Below are positions 9,758-19,444 of a DNA stretch of 28,100 nt, piece after piece. Source of the DNA: Folioceros fuciformis (lineage: Eukaryota > Anthocerotophyta > Anthocerotopsida > Anthocerotales); assembly GCA_049999805.1 (NCBI GenBank), contig JBNGIO010001309.1:1-28100 (forward strand), given 5' to 3'. The position numbers and the translations under genes were made by a program. Within the stretch, counting starts at the first letter, position 1, and every line of letters begins with the position of its first letter. Under the pieces are notes generated by a model. It was not told the DNA's origin. It did no database searches and worked only from the letters and a program-made list of their open reading frames with translations.

Positions 9758-10192
9758 GGACCACGAGGTCGTCCACTTGGCCCGCAGAGGCTGGGGCTGG
9801 GGCCTGGCCTGGGCATGCCCACCAGCAGCTCATCAGCTGGACCTGAGCTTGGCCAAATATCAGAGCTTGGAGTAACAGGCTTGCAAGACGGGGGCATTGC
9901 AAACGCCGAGCAGATCGAAGCCACTAAGATTCTGGATGCAATCGTTGCTGGCAGCTCGATTGCTGAATGTGGGGGAATGAGCATCCGCGACACGTAAATC
10001 GAGGGAAATGATTTTGCGATGCGCACCGTTAAGCAATGGTCTCTAAAGTTATGTACAAGGTACCAAAAACTACACCGTTAACACTGTCCAAATTAAAGGA
10101 ATTTCAGTTCCACAGCCTGTCATTCAGGTTTCTCGGGTAGGTACGACTCTAATGACTATACATACAGTCCACATGATCCCAAACTGTAGTAC
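9758..10192. other. 5' flank of PPR gene 1, no gene recognised
   Basis: The interval probably contains the promoter and 5' UTR of the PPR gene on the minus strand. Open frames exist on both strands up to about 10026, but neither shows family conservation or a splice partner. Nothing else is seen. Confidence 0.4.
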
Positions 10193-11104
10193 CTAACTCG
10201 AGCCTAGGGCCAGCGCAACAAGAGACTGGACATGACCACCTCTATGCAGTGACCCCGACCAGCCAAGGCATGGCATGTACTGTATACACGGAACTGGGTC
10301 ACACAAATTGCTCCACGCTAGACACCATGGAAGTCGCATGGTCAGGTGGCGCGCTACAGTTCGCGAGAACAACATGGGAGAGTCGGCCTCCCCAGGATCC
10401 CCGCATAGAGGTTGCCATCCTAAAATAAACCACCTCAAATTTCTCACTGTCACCACCTGTGTCGCAACACCCCAGAGTCATATTTAGAATCATCATCGGC
10501 TGCCACTCCTACCAGCAAGAGGTCCAGGCCAGGATAAGCTGAAACAAACTTGTCAGCACAGCAGCTACATTTTGCCATATGCCATCCATTATCCGTTTCG
10601 GAACGTAAACCACCACCACCACAGTAGGTGCAACACGAACCTGCCTTCGAGAGCAAGCGTCCCCCGCAAACCCTACCCGCTGGGGCTCGGAGTCCGCACC
10701 AGGGGTGCGATAGGCACAACAATCCACATACCCCTGTCGGTGCTGAGGCGCCCGTCTCCTTGAAACCCCAAAATGCCGCTTCCAAGAAACAACTTGCCCC
10801 CCACGCCATCAGGACACCTGCACGCACCAGGCCGGCTGCGAGACCTCCCAAATCGCAAGCTGTAAGCACACGGCGTCCGAACAGCAGAATGAGCCTGCTC
10901 CTTGTCGCGGTGGGAAGAAGTGAACACCCGAATCTCCTTCCTCAACGGCAGCTCCCCATGCACTCCGTGGGCTCGAGTTGATAGCAAACTCCTGTACCAA
11001 TTCATGCATCCTAATAGGGACTCGAAGAGGCAGGCCAAGGGCAGATATGCCACGACCCTCTCCGCGATGTCCCCTGGCCGGAGCTGCTGAAGTTCCTGCC
11101 CCAT
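10193..11104 (-). pseudogene. Decayed F-box (kelch-type) gene
   Basis: The frame 11104-10673 starts with a recognisable F-box motif at residues 8-42: LRPGDIAERVVAYLPLACLF, then GCMNWYRSLL. This fits the pattern L-P-x-D-(I/L)-x-E-x-(I/V) ... LP ... L(F) ... C-x-x-W. F-box proteins are substrate receptors of SCF ubiquitin ligases. Downstream protein-like segments scatter over other frames: INSSPRSAWG in one (11009-10809), CGLLCLSHP and LLLVGVAADDDSKYDSG in another (10869-10450), and GGDSEKFEVVYF in a third (10496-10299). These resemble the post-F-box part of plant F-box/kelch proteins. At least two frameshifts would be needed and no good splice sites link the pieces, so I call it a pseudogene. 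A short functional F-box-only product is possible. The F-box match is clear; the kelch assignment is inference. Confidence 0.45.
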
Positions 11105-11720
11105 CGCTCTAGCTCAGGCTCAAAGACTGAGCCCCTTGAGTCCTCCAATTCCAAGCTACGCAGACTGCCATACGAGATTGAAATGTCCTCTAGCTCACCT
11201 TACAAGAGCACCGCTAGCTGCAGCGCATAGAGCTTGCAAGAGATAAGCAGCCTCACAATCACCAATCCCGTCAGCAGCAGAGCATTCACGATGACAAACC
11301 CCATGGAGAAAAACTCAGAGGGCAATTCAGATGCAACACCGCAATTCGCAATCACACGGCAGATGAGGAGCGACTGCAATCCTCACACCAGAGACCCGGT
11401 GCGAGCAGCCGCTTAATCCACGCGGACGGCACAGACTGTTGAAGTGCTAGAGGTTGCACCCTTCTTGCGGGCAGACGGGGACTGGGAAAAGAGACAAGGA
11501 AACCATCATATCCCAAACGGACACCGGACACGTTTCCCAACCCGTCCGATGTTTACGGCGACCGCGTCATGTATCAGTTCTCAACGACCGTATGCGGACG
11601 GTCGTAAATAGTAGTTCGTTCCACTGGTGGTGACAGGTTACCGAGACGAGACACTCTCCCAATAACGACACACTTTTTCCCTCAATTCGTAAAACTTATT
11701 GCGAACTTACTATCTACTAT
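11105..11720. other. Intergenic region between the F-box relic and the coiled-coil gene
   Basis: No exon-like segment is recognised on either strand. The interval should contain the 3' UTR of the coiled-coil gene and the former 5' flank of the F-box relic. It includes the hairpin at 11584-11605. Confidence 0.4.
11584..11605. other. Perfect 8-bp stem hairpin
   Basis: acgaccgt (11584-11591) and acggtcgt (11598-11605) form a perfect inverted repeat around a 6-base loop. It lies about 115 bp beyond the stop codon of the coiled-coil gene, so it may be in that gene's 3' UTR or flank. There is no T-run that would suggest a Pol III terminator. Confidence 0.55.
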
Positions 11721-13277
11721 TTACTCCTCTGGCTCCTCGTCTGAGTTGGCGAGAAACGAGCCCAAGGACTGTTTGAGAAGGTTAAAGGATTTCGTCTCCT
11801 GCAACAAATCGAATCAAAGTCGACGAAGGGATCAGAACGCGTCGAATGAACTGTTCAAGCAGAATATCATGCACAGTTGTATCCGAGAATGAGGAGAATC
11901 AGTAAGTAACCAGACGCGAACGGGATCAGGAAAGCCATGGACAGCATATACCTTCTTGTTTTTCAGGAGCGCTTGCTCTACCTTTTCGATCTTCTCTGTG
12001 CATGCTTTTTGCAGCTCGGCCAAAGCAGCCTTTTCCTTTTTCTCTGCAGGGTAAAAGAAGCCTATCAGTGGCAGTGTGTATGATAGTCACCTTCAGGATT
12101 CAGCAGCTGCCCTCGATGCCAAACACGTCACTCGTGGAAGTTCTGCCGCACTCACTCTGCTGCTCGTAGCGCACACTGAGTTTATCTTTGAAATCTTCGA
12201 ACTTCGCAAATAGTTCTTTGGATGATTGTGCACAGCCCACCCCTCATCAGCTGACCATGTTCTACACACCGTAATCAACCTACCCATCACAGAATTGGTA
12301 GATCGCTGAACCCCGGCAGTCAAATTCCAAATTGCCGTGCGGCCGTACCTTCGTAGGTCTGCAAGTGTTTGGCCTTTTCTTTGCAAAAATTGTCATAAAG
12401 CTCTTGGTACTTCGTGGACTCGATCTTCAGCGAAGTTTCACACTGTTATAGCGAGAGAGTCATAAAGGGAGTCTTATGTCACGATAGATCGACCCTTAGC
12501 TCAAATTGTACGATTGCAGCTACTCACATCTTTGCAAGTTTTGGTCGCAGCTTTCACGAGGGCTTGCCTGCTCAGGACAGGTGAGACACACATACCAAGA
12601 TCACCTTCTGGAAACAGCACTTTTTTGTGCATGTCAAGTTTACTATGAAGTCAAACTAACCGGATCCAACGGATCATGTGAGCAACACATACCTCTCCTT
12701 CTCAGCTCTCACTTTGGCTTCATCCAGGACTGTTTTGAGTTCGGCATGCAAGCTGCAGTTTATATTTTCATAGCTAGCTCAGCTAGCCACTATGCTATGT
12801 ACAGTACATATGTCCGTCCACCTGCGAATGTAAGACGAAACAGGAAAAGAGGATGAATGGCGTAGAATGAAGTACCTACTGATCAGTTCTTCATTCCTCC
12901 TCTGACCATCGGTTTTCGCTTTCTGTCGAACTTGCTGTAAGGCTGCGAGAATGCCTTTTATTTCACTGGTAGGCCTTGCATGCAAGCTCCGATCCGTCAG
13001 CAACAATGCGGTCTGTTATTTGTTCAAATAGGTTGCAAGAATTACAACAATTTGCCACAGGATCGGGAATATGTGCCATGCGCAAGAGATGCAGAAAACA
13101 TAGATCAGCTCCGGATTCTTCTCGGCACCTGGAGAGATTGCTTTCCAGATCATCGTCAGTAGTGGAAGCTGTCCGTGGGCCTACAATGTCCTTCGACGCC
13201 GGCGCTTCCCTCATGCGCTTTTTACTCGCTAGATCGGCCGTCATCGCCGTCATCGCCGTCATCTCAACATGTACCAC
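11721..13277 (-). CDS. Coiled-coil protein with Cor1/SYCP3-like layout, 8 exons, 220 aa
   Basis: I do not recognise a named plant family with certainty. Exons are 13277-13129, 12965-12876, 12752-12693, 12567-12528, 12442-12349, 12215-12156, 12043-11952 and 11798-11721. Phases are consistent and the sum is 663 bp. A basic, low-complexity N-terminus (about 1-48) is followed by almost continuous coiled coil: EIKGILAALQQVRQKAKT, AELKTVLDEAKVRAEKERQA, KYQELYDNFCKEKAKHLQTY, EELFAKFEDFKDKLSVRYEQ, AALAELQKACTEKIEKVEQA. The tail is SFNLLKQSLGSFLANSDEEP. A helical rod of about 150 residues ending in a short K-x-L-x-x-x-L element is the layout of the Cor1 domain of SYCP3, a meiotic chromosome-axis protein. 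That is resemblance, not proof. Any small coiled-coil tethering or kinetochore protein could look similar. The start is ambiguous because codons 6, 9 and 12 are also Met in an MTA repeat. Confidence 0.75.
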
Positions 13278-14209
13278 GGCACGGCACTGGCGAGGTGCGG
13301 TCCCTCACAGACCAGGAGGCAGGAGCTTCTCCAGTGAACACTACGTCATAATACTCAGTATGTCATAATAATACAAGGGTTTCCTAGGCTTACAAATCCG
13401 ACGACTCACGTCAACAGTAAGCTACACAGTGAGGCACCGGAGGCGAGTTTAAACGACGTTGGCTTCCAGACGTTTCTGAAGCCAGAAGAAACACTGATCT
13501 ACTGTATGGCGTGGACATGACGGTGCCATCAAAATGAAGCAGTTTCCTTGACCTACAGCAAGAAGTGACCTGCGCCTGCCTTTCAGGCCTGACTATTGTC
13601 AATTCTGCTACTGAGCTTGGATGATGGAACTGCGAAGTCTGCTCACTGATCTGCTCTACACCTGGTGGGCTCTGAGGAATTAAACAAATGAGTAGATGAA
13701 GGGGCCTCCATGAGGTTCGGCTGGCCCAAGCTGAGTGAGGTCCCAAGAGCGAAAACTTCCACCAGGAATTTGGAAATGAACCTGATTAGATGATCCAAAG
13801 GACGTGAGAAACCACGAGGGATGGCACACGCAGATCAGCATGTTACAACAGAAATTGGAGAGCTTTGTAGTCCTTACCTCCGACGGTTACCAACGGAGCT
13901 TCGCAGCTGGCGTTGGGAAGCATGTCATCGTCTCTAAGCATCTGCGCGCAGCTGTAGTCGAGTCTTAGTGGCCACCCTGCTGCTGACTGCTCCAAGCAGA
14001 AGATCTTACCAAATCATTGAACAGGACTCGTGCATGACGCAAACTGGACAAACTCACCAGACACCGACTACAAACGTAATGGCTAAGCATTTCAACTCCA
14101 ACAGACCTATGGTTGATATGTCCGGGCAGCTTTTCTTTCTTGTGCCATACCCCGACAACGCAACGGGGAGATGCTGAGGTTTCCAACGGTTTTAGTCTTT
14201 ACCAGTAAG
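13278..14209. other. Intergenic region upstream of the coiled-coil gene and downstream of the ABCB gene
   Basis: No conserved exon was recognised. The part next to 13278 should hold the promoter of the coiled-coil gene, and the part next to 14209 the 3' UTR of the ABC transporter gene. Open frames at 13411-13746 and 13965-14186 look like chance. Confidence 0.4.
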
Positions 14210-17200
14210 CTACGCCGCATCCTGGTGGTGGGAGGTGGCACTGATGTCTCCGTCTAGAAGTGAGTTGATGATGTCAGTTGCATCGTCACCATCAAGGGGA
14301 TCATCCATAATGCGGTTCATGTTCTTGTACAGCTGCCTTCGCACAAGCCTTTCATAAACTCCACTCTTATCCAGCAGCTCGTCGTGGGTACCTCTCTCCA
14401 CGATAGCACCTTTTTCCATCACGGCAATCACGTCCGCATTGCGGACTGTTGAGAGCCTATGTGCTACAAGCACAATAGTGGGTCTGCCACCTTCAGCGTT
14501 GACCATCAACCTGTCCAGTGCCTGCTGCACCAAAGCTTCACTCTCTGTGTCAAGAGCACTCGTCGCCTCATCCAGAAGCAGAACTTTTGGTCTTCGTAAA
14601 AGCATCCGAGCTATAGCAATACGCTGCCGCTGACCCCCAGACACGCGAACACCTCGCTCGCCAACACGAGTGGCATATCCCTCAGGGAACCTCATGATAA
14701 AATCATGAGCATTTGCAAGTCTTGCAGCCTCCTCCACCTGCAAACATGGAGTACAACTTTCCCCTGTGGATCAGGAAGAGCACAATCGGTGCGGAAGGAA
14801 GTCTGGACGACAAGGAACGGAACGACAAAGCTAATTGCTTTTGGCAGAGGTCTTACTTCTTCCTGTGTCAGAGTCCTGGTCAGACCGTATGTCATGTTCT
14901 CAAATATGGAACACGCGAACATTTGAGTGTCTTGTGCAACAAGGCCAATGTGCTTGTGTGCCGATTTTAAGTTCAGATCCCGCAAATCCCAGTTATCCAG
15001 AAGAATACGCCCTTGCGTTGGATCGTAGAACCTGGGAAGGTTTTCAAGTAAAACGTGAATGCACATTCGGCAGAGATAGGACTGTGAGAGCAATTCTGCT
15101 TCTGCGCTTTGGATTTCAAGGCAGTTAGTATCCAGCAAAGGCTAACAAAAGGGTGAAGGAAGCAAAGGGATTGAAGAAACAGACGTCATACCGCATCAGA
15201 AGGTGGACAATTGTGGACTTTCCGCCCCCACTGCGTCCCACCAAAGCGCAAACTTCTCCTTTGCCAACATGCAGAGAAACCCCATTCAAAACTCTGTGCT
15301 GGGGTCTCATTTGATAGTGGAAGTGCACATTCTCGAGCTTGATATCTCCATCGAGGCTTGCAAGGGATGTGCCTTTGTGAGGATCAATATCTGGCAGGGC
15401 ATCCACCAAAGACAGGACACGTTGAGCTGCACCTGCTGCCCTGGTAAGGGACATGAGGACTGACATAATGCTTTTGTAGCCAGACTGGATCAGGTTCCAA
15501 TAGAGCTGAAATGTAATGAGTTTCCCCATGGAAAGCTTTTCCCGCATCACCAATACTCCTCCATACCACAAGATCAAAACAGATGCCCCAAGATCAAGCC
15601 AGTCGTTGACTGCTACCGCTCCCGCATAAGCATATGCATCTCGAACACCCTTCTTCATGGCTGCATGAGTCTTAGACTTGAACCTAAACCAAGGCAGCAT
15701 AGCACAGGACGATTAGCAACCAAAGTTGCTACATGATGCGATGCCATGACACCTCTCCGCCACTCTTTACATCTATCATAAGGAACCTCAGAAACTCAGA
15801 CATGGCACCCAAGGGTGCGCGAAGCAGGCAATTGAAAATGGACATACCGGTCTATTTCCACATCCTCTGTCGAGAAAGCACGAACAGTGCGCACATTTCC
15901 TAGGGCCTCAGAAGCTACAGAGTTTGCTTCTGCCAACACAGCATATCTCTTTCGGTTGAGCTCACGAGACCAGCGTGAATATACAGCTGTTATGTGCATA
16001 ATAGGAGCCATGGTGGTGAAGGCAAGCATACTAAGCTTCCAGCTGATGATGAAGCACATGACGAATCCACCGACGAGGGATATCAAATTGCGAACCAAGG
16101 AAGAGAGCATCCAGTTGAGCGGCTCCGCCATGGAGGAAACGTCGTTGGTGAGGCGAGAGGACAGCTCTCCAGATGTGGTGCTGTCGAAGTAGGCAATATC
16201 CTGGATAATGATGCCCATGAACAGGCGATCCTGCAGGGTCTTCAAAACTCTCTTGCCTACTACAGCAAAGCAGAGGTTCCTCACTGCCTCAAACACCCCC
16301 GTGAACACACTAAAAACCACCAGCAGAACGACATCTCTCTTAAACACGGACACCGCTCCGCCAATGACACTGTCCAGAATCTGGCCTTGCAAATGCGGCA
16401 GCACCATGCTCATGAAGGACGAAAACCCCAGAAACAGGAAAGCACACAAGATGAGGCAGGCCTCCTCCTTGGCAAGAGATATGGCTCTCAACAGATAGGT
16501 GTTCTGATCCACTTCCATCTCCACCCTGAGTCCCCTGTCCCCCCGCAAAATCCCCTCCAGGGCCGACTGCGCCCCATTGCTCGTGTTCGGGCCAGTATGG
16601 TTGAGCGCACGCTGGCTCAACGACTTGAGGTGCAGAGCACGAGAAAGCACCCGGTTGGCATCCACCACCCGAGACACCAGAGAGCTCTCCAAATTGATGC
16701 ACACCACGAATAAACCCATGAAAATCTCCTCCAACAGCGCCACCCGCACATGCAGGATGGTGTGGGTGGCATCGTACTCAAACTCCAAGCACTTGGCCCC
16801 CACATACGCCTGGAAGCCAGTACAGCACAAGAAGACGAGGAAGAGCAGAATGTCCTTGCTCCTGGAGGCCGCATCAGGTCCCGTTCCCGACCCCGCCACC
16901 CCCACATTCCTGTCGCTGGAGCTGCCCAACAATGGGACGCTCAGATCCTGTTCATCCACCTTCCTCCTGTCAGGCAATTTCCGCCTTCCTTCGCCCCCAA
17001 ACCTGCTCCTCCTCTCCTTGTTCTCCGCCTCCGTCCACGCACAGCCGCTGGCAAACCACGTCAGGGCTGAGCAGACCGCGATCCGCAGCACGCAGAGCAG
17101 GACTAAGTCGGACGTGTCGCCTGTGAAACTGAGAATACCCGCCCAGAAATCGCTCCATCCTCGGGTGTACACGTGGGCAACGATGTACAAGGCGAGGGAG

Positions 17201-17331
17201 CAGAGCAAATCCACGCAGAAGACCAAAACCAGAGCCACAATTCTCCTGAACCTCTGCGATTGCGCCTTCTCCACGTCCGTGGTGCCCAGATAGACCGGCG
17301 TCTCCACCAGCTTTCCGCCCTTCTTCCCCAT
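14210..17331 (-). CDS. Half-size ABCB (TAP/TAPL-like) transporter, 4 exons, 892 aa
   Basis: This is an ATP-driven exporter half-molecule that must dimerise. Exons are 17331-15848, 15683-15192, 15031-14857 and 14737-14210, totalling 2679 bp with matching phases. The N-terminal 250 residues contain about four extra hydrophobic segments (such as [20 protein letters not shown] and [20 protein letters not shown]). A six-helix core TMD begins near [19 protein letters not shown]. The nucleotide-binding domain is complete: Walker [10 protein letters not shown] (643-651), Q-loop Gln691, X-loop GERG, signature VSGGQ (749-753), Walker B LLLDE (Glu774) and switch His810. All key ATPase residues are present. 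Plant relatives are the TAP-like ABCB26/ABCB27 group; the extra N-terminal bundle also recalls TMD0 of animal TAPL (ABCB9). Substrate and membrane cannot be read from sequence. The start at 17331 (MGKKGG) is preferred over an in-frame ATG at 17394, whose extension looks like 5' UTR. The gene is divergent from the PQBP1-like gene. Confidence 0.93.
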
Positions 17332-17834
17332 GGCAGGAAGGCAATCAATGGAGCAGGAGATCCGACGCCGGTCCCGCAGCGGCAGCGGCCACAAGAGCAG
17401 CAGCTAAGGAGATGAGCATGTGGGTGCGGCCTGGCCGACACAGACAACGGTCGGCCTTAGGTGCATTGCTTCAGCCTTCCGCGAATCGATCCTTCTACAA
17501 TAGGCGCTCTCACCGAACTGCCTAGACCTGCTCACCCACATGCAATTACCGCCACTGCTAGCGGACCCACCAGCCAGCCACACAAAACATGAGACGCTGC
17601 CAGCGCCAGCCGCAGCAGCAGCAGCACTAAGTGCGTTGCTTGCGTTTATGTCTGTCCCATTCCGTGCACCTCACGTGCTGGATCTGTCCAGGGCAAGTGA
17701 AGATTCCCTCGTCAGGGTACCCGCTCCTCGGACGCGTCATCGCCAGCACATTCTTTTTCCATTCCATCCATTTCCGCAGCAGCCCGGGCGCCGTGGGAGG
17801 ACGGAAGGGCACGGGGGACAGGGGGGTGGGCAGG
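17332..17834. promoter_or_regulatory. Divergent intergenic region between ABCB and PQBP1-like genes
   Basis: Start codons are 503 bp apart and point away from each other, so both promoters should lie here. The plus-strand frame of the PQBP1-like gene stays open upstream to an ATG at 17631. That extension has no conserved character and is probably 5' UTR. A short CAG run is at about 17611-17625. No other gene is seen. Confidence 0.45.
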
Positions 17835-19348
17835 ATGCACCACCATCAACAGCAGCAGCCGGACTGGAATCTGCCGAGCGGTTATCCACATCACCCTGCG
17901 CTTATAAAGAGCAGGACGTTGGAGGAGGCGACGCAGCGCGGACATGGGTTCGAGTCTGAGGCCGAGTCTCAGCCTGATCCTGAGCCCCCGCCTCCAGCGA
18001 CGCCGGTGCCAGCGCCGCCATCGCTGCCTCCTGGGTGGGAGAAGGCGGTGGACCCAGCCACCGGTTAGTGCCGCTCTGCCTCCTGATGCTGATTCTTACG
18101 CTGCAGCACGGATTGGTGGGTCATTCGGTGGAGGCGGAATTCATTGGGGCCGATGCCGAGCGGAGAAGATTTGGGTGTGCGGATTCCGAGACTGGACTGC
18201 CTGCCCCGCCCTGCCCTGTCCTGGCCCCTTGCTTGTCCGCTTCCGCATCCGCAGACCGTTTGACAACCTGGCTTGTCGTTTCACAGGGCAAGTCTACTAT
18301 TACAATGTCGAGTTGAACGTAACTCAATGGGCGAGACCGACTGTTGCTGCCAGGCCGCAGCAGGATGGGGCGGAATCAGTCTCTTCCTCGTCACTCCCAG
18401 ACTCAAGGAACAGCCAGGCAGCATGGCCTCAACCTGAGCTGGAGCCTGAGTCACTCGGATTCCGCAGGTGTGCTGGGTGTGGGGGATGGGGCTGGGACGT
18501 GGTTCAGGCCTGGGGCTACTGCAACCATTGCACCAGGTGAGTGTCTCCAGGGCCGGCCATCTATTCTGCTGCCATGTAGTCTGCCTGGATTTAGGGTTTT
18601 GGAGCCACGGTAGGTTGCTGTGATGGAACTTGATGTGGTGCTTGTGTGTCTTCTCTTTGCCAGGGAGCTAAAGATCCACGTGCCTGATCAGCACAGTTCG
18701 ATCGTGCAAGCAGTGGGGAGCAGTCCAGCCCAGAGGTGGCAGGTTCTTCCAGTGCCTATTTTCTCATTTCTCCTTAGTGCATCCAGCTCCAGACTGAATG
18801 TGGTTGTATGCCATGAAGGTTAGGTGTGAAGCCACCCTCTGGCATGAATCCGAGGAGGGTCAAGCAGCGGCAGGTTGAAGACGATGAGCTGGATCCCATG
18901 GACCCTAGCGCCTACTCCGATGCCCCCAGGGGTGGCTGGTGAGCATCTTGGCTTGGCTGGTTTTGCTCGCTTTTGGTCCATCTCCTGTGCTGTTTGGATT
19001 GCAGTTTGAGTTGAGATGCGCTGACGTGCAATGTCTCCAGGGGGGTGGGTCTCAAAGGCGTGCAGCCAAGGGCTGCTGACACAACGGCGTCTGTAAGTTC
19101 TCTCGTGTTTTGGTGTTGGAGTACAGTGACAATGGACATAAGCATTAGGAATGGATTTTCACTGCCGATGGATGGTCTTGCAGGGACCACTTTTCCAGCA
19201 ACGGCCCTACCCGTCACCTGGAGCAGTCTTGCGGAAAAATGCAGAGCTTGCTGAAGAACAGAAACAGCGTAAAAAGGTTCCAGATTACGGGCCTGCTGCC
19301 AAGAGGGTTAAACTTGCGGGAATGGTGAAGCCCAGACCGACGAGGTAG
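17835..19348 (+). CDS. PQBP1-like WW-domain splicing protein, 6 exons, 295 aa
   Basis: This is a homolog of polyglutamine-binding protein 1, a nuclear protein that in animals binds the U5 snRNP 15-kDa protein. Exons are 17835-18063, 18287-18536, 18664-18735, 18819-18938, 19041-19092 and 19184-19348, totalling 888 bp with phases closing. The WW domain (about 63-95) spans the first intron: [14 protein letters not shown], then VYYYN and TQWARP. A four-cysteine motif follows at 138-158 (CAGC ... CNHC). Next come an acidic [20 protein letters not shown] block and [17 protein letters not shown]. The C-terminal motif YPSPGAVLR (250-258) is the U5-15kD-binding signature of the family. PAAKRVKL near the end is a classical monopartite nuclear localisation motif. 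The start at 17835 (MHHHQQQQ) is chosen because the upstream extension lacks conserved character. The acceptor of exon 4 (atgaag, 18818) is not strong but is the only one I found that keeps phase and avoids an in-frame TGA. The gene converges with PAS1. Confidence 0.88.
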
Positions 19349-19444
19349 CAGTTTAACTTCCCTTGATACGCGCAGGATTCATCTACAGCATCTCCCTCGA
19401 CATATTCAGGAATGAAAGTCGAAAGTCTTTTGGAGAACGAGTTA

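Noticed and set aside
9710-9997. Plus-strand frame ending GGIANAEQIEATKILDAIVA...
   Set aside because: The tail looks protein-like by eye, but it has no conserved partner exon, overlaps the 5' flank of the PPR gene, and matches no family I can name.
15994-16713. 239-codon plus-strand open frame within the ABCB gene
   Set aside because: It is antisense to the conserved transmembrane core, rich in His/Gln/Arg as expected for an antisense frame, and has no domain.
16577-17293. 238-codon plus-strand open frame overlapping ABCB exon 1
   Set aside because: It is antisense to the N-terminal membrane region. Composition and lack of splice logic mark it as chance.
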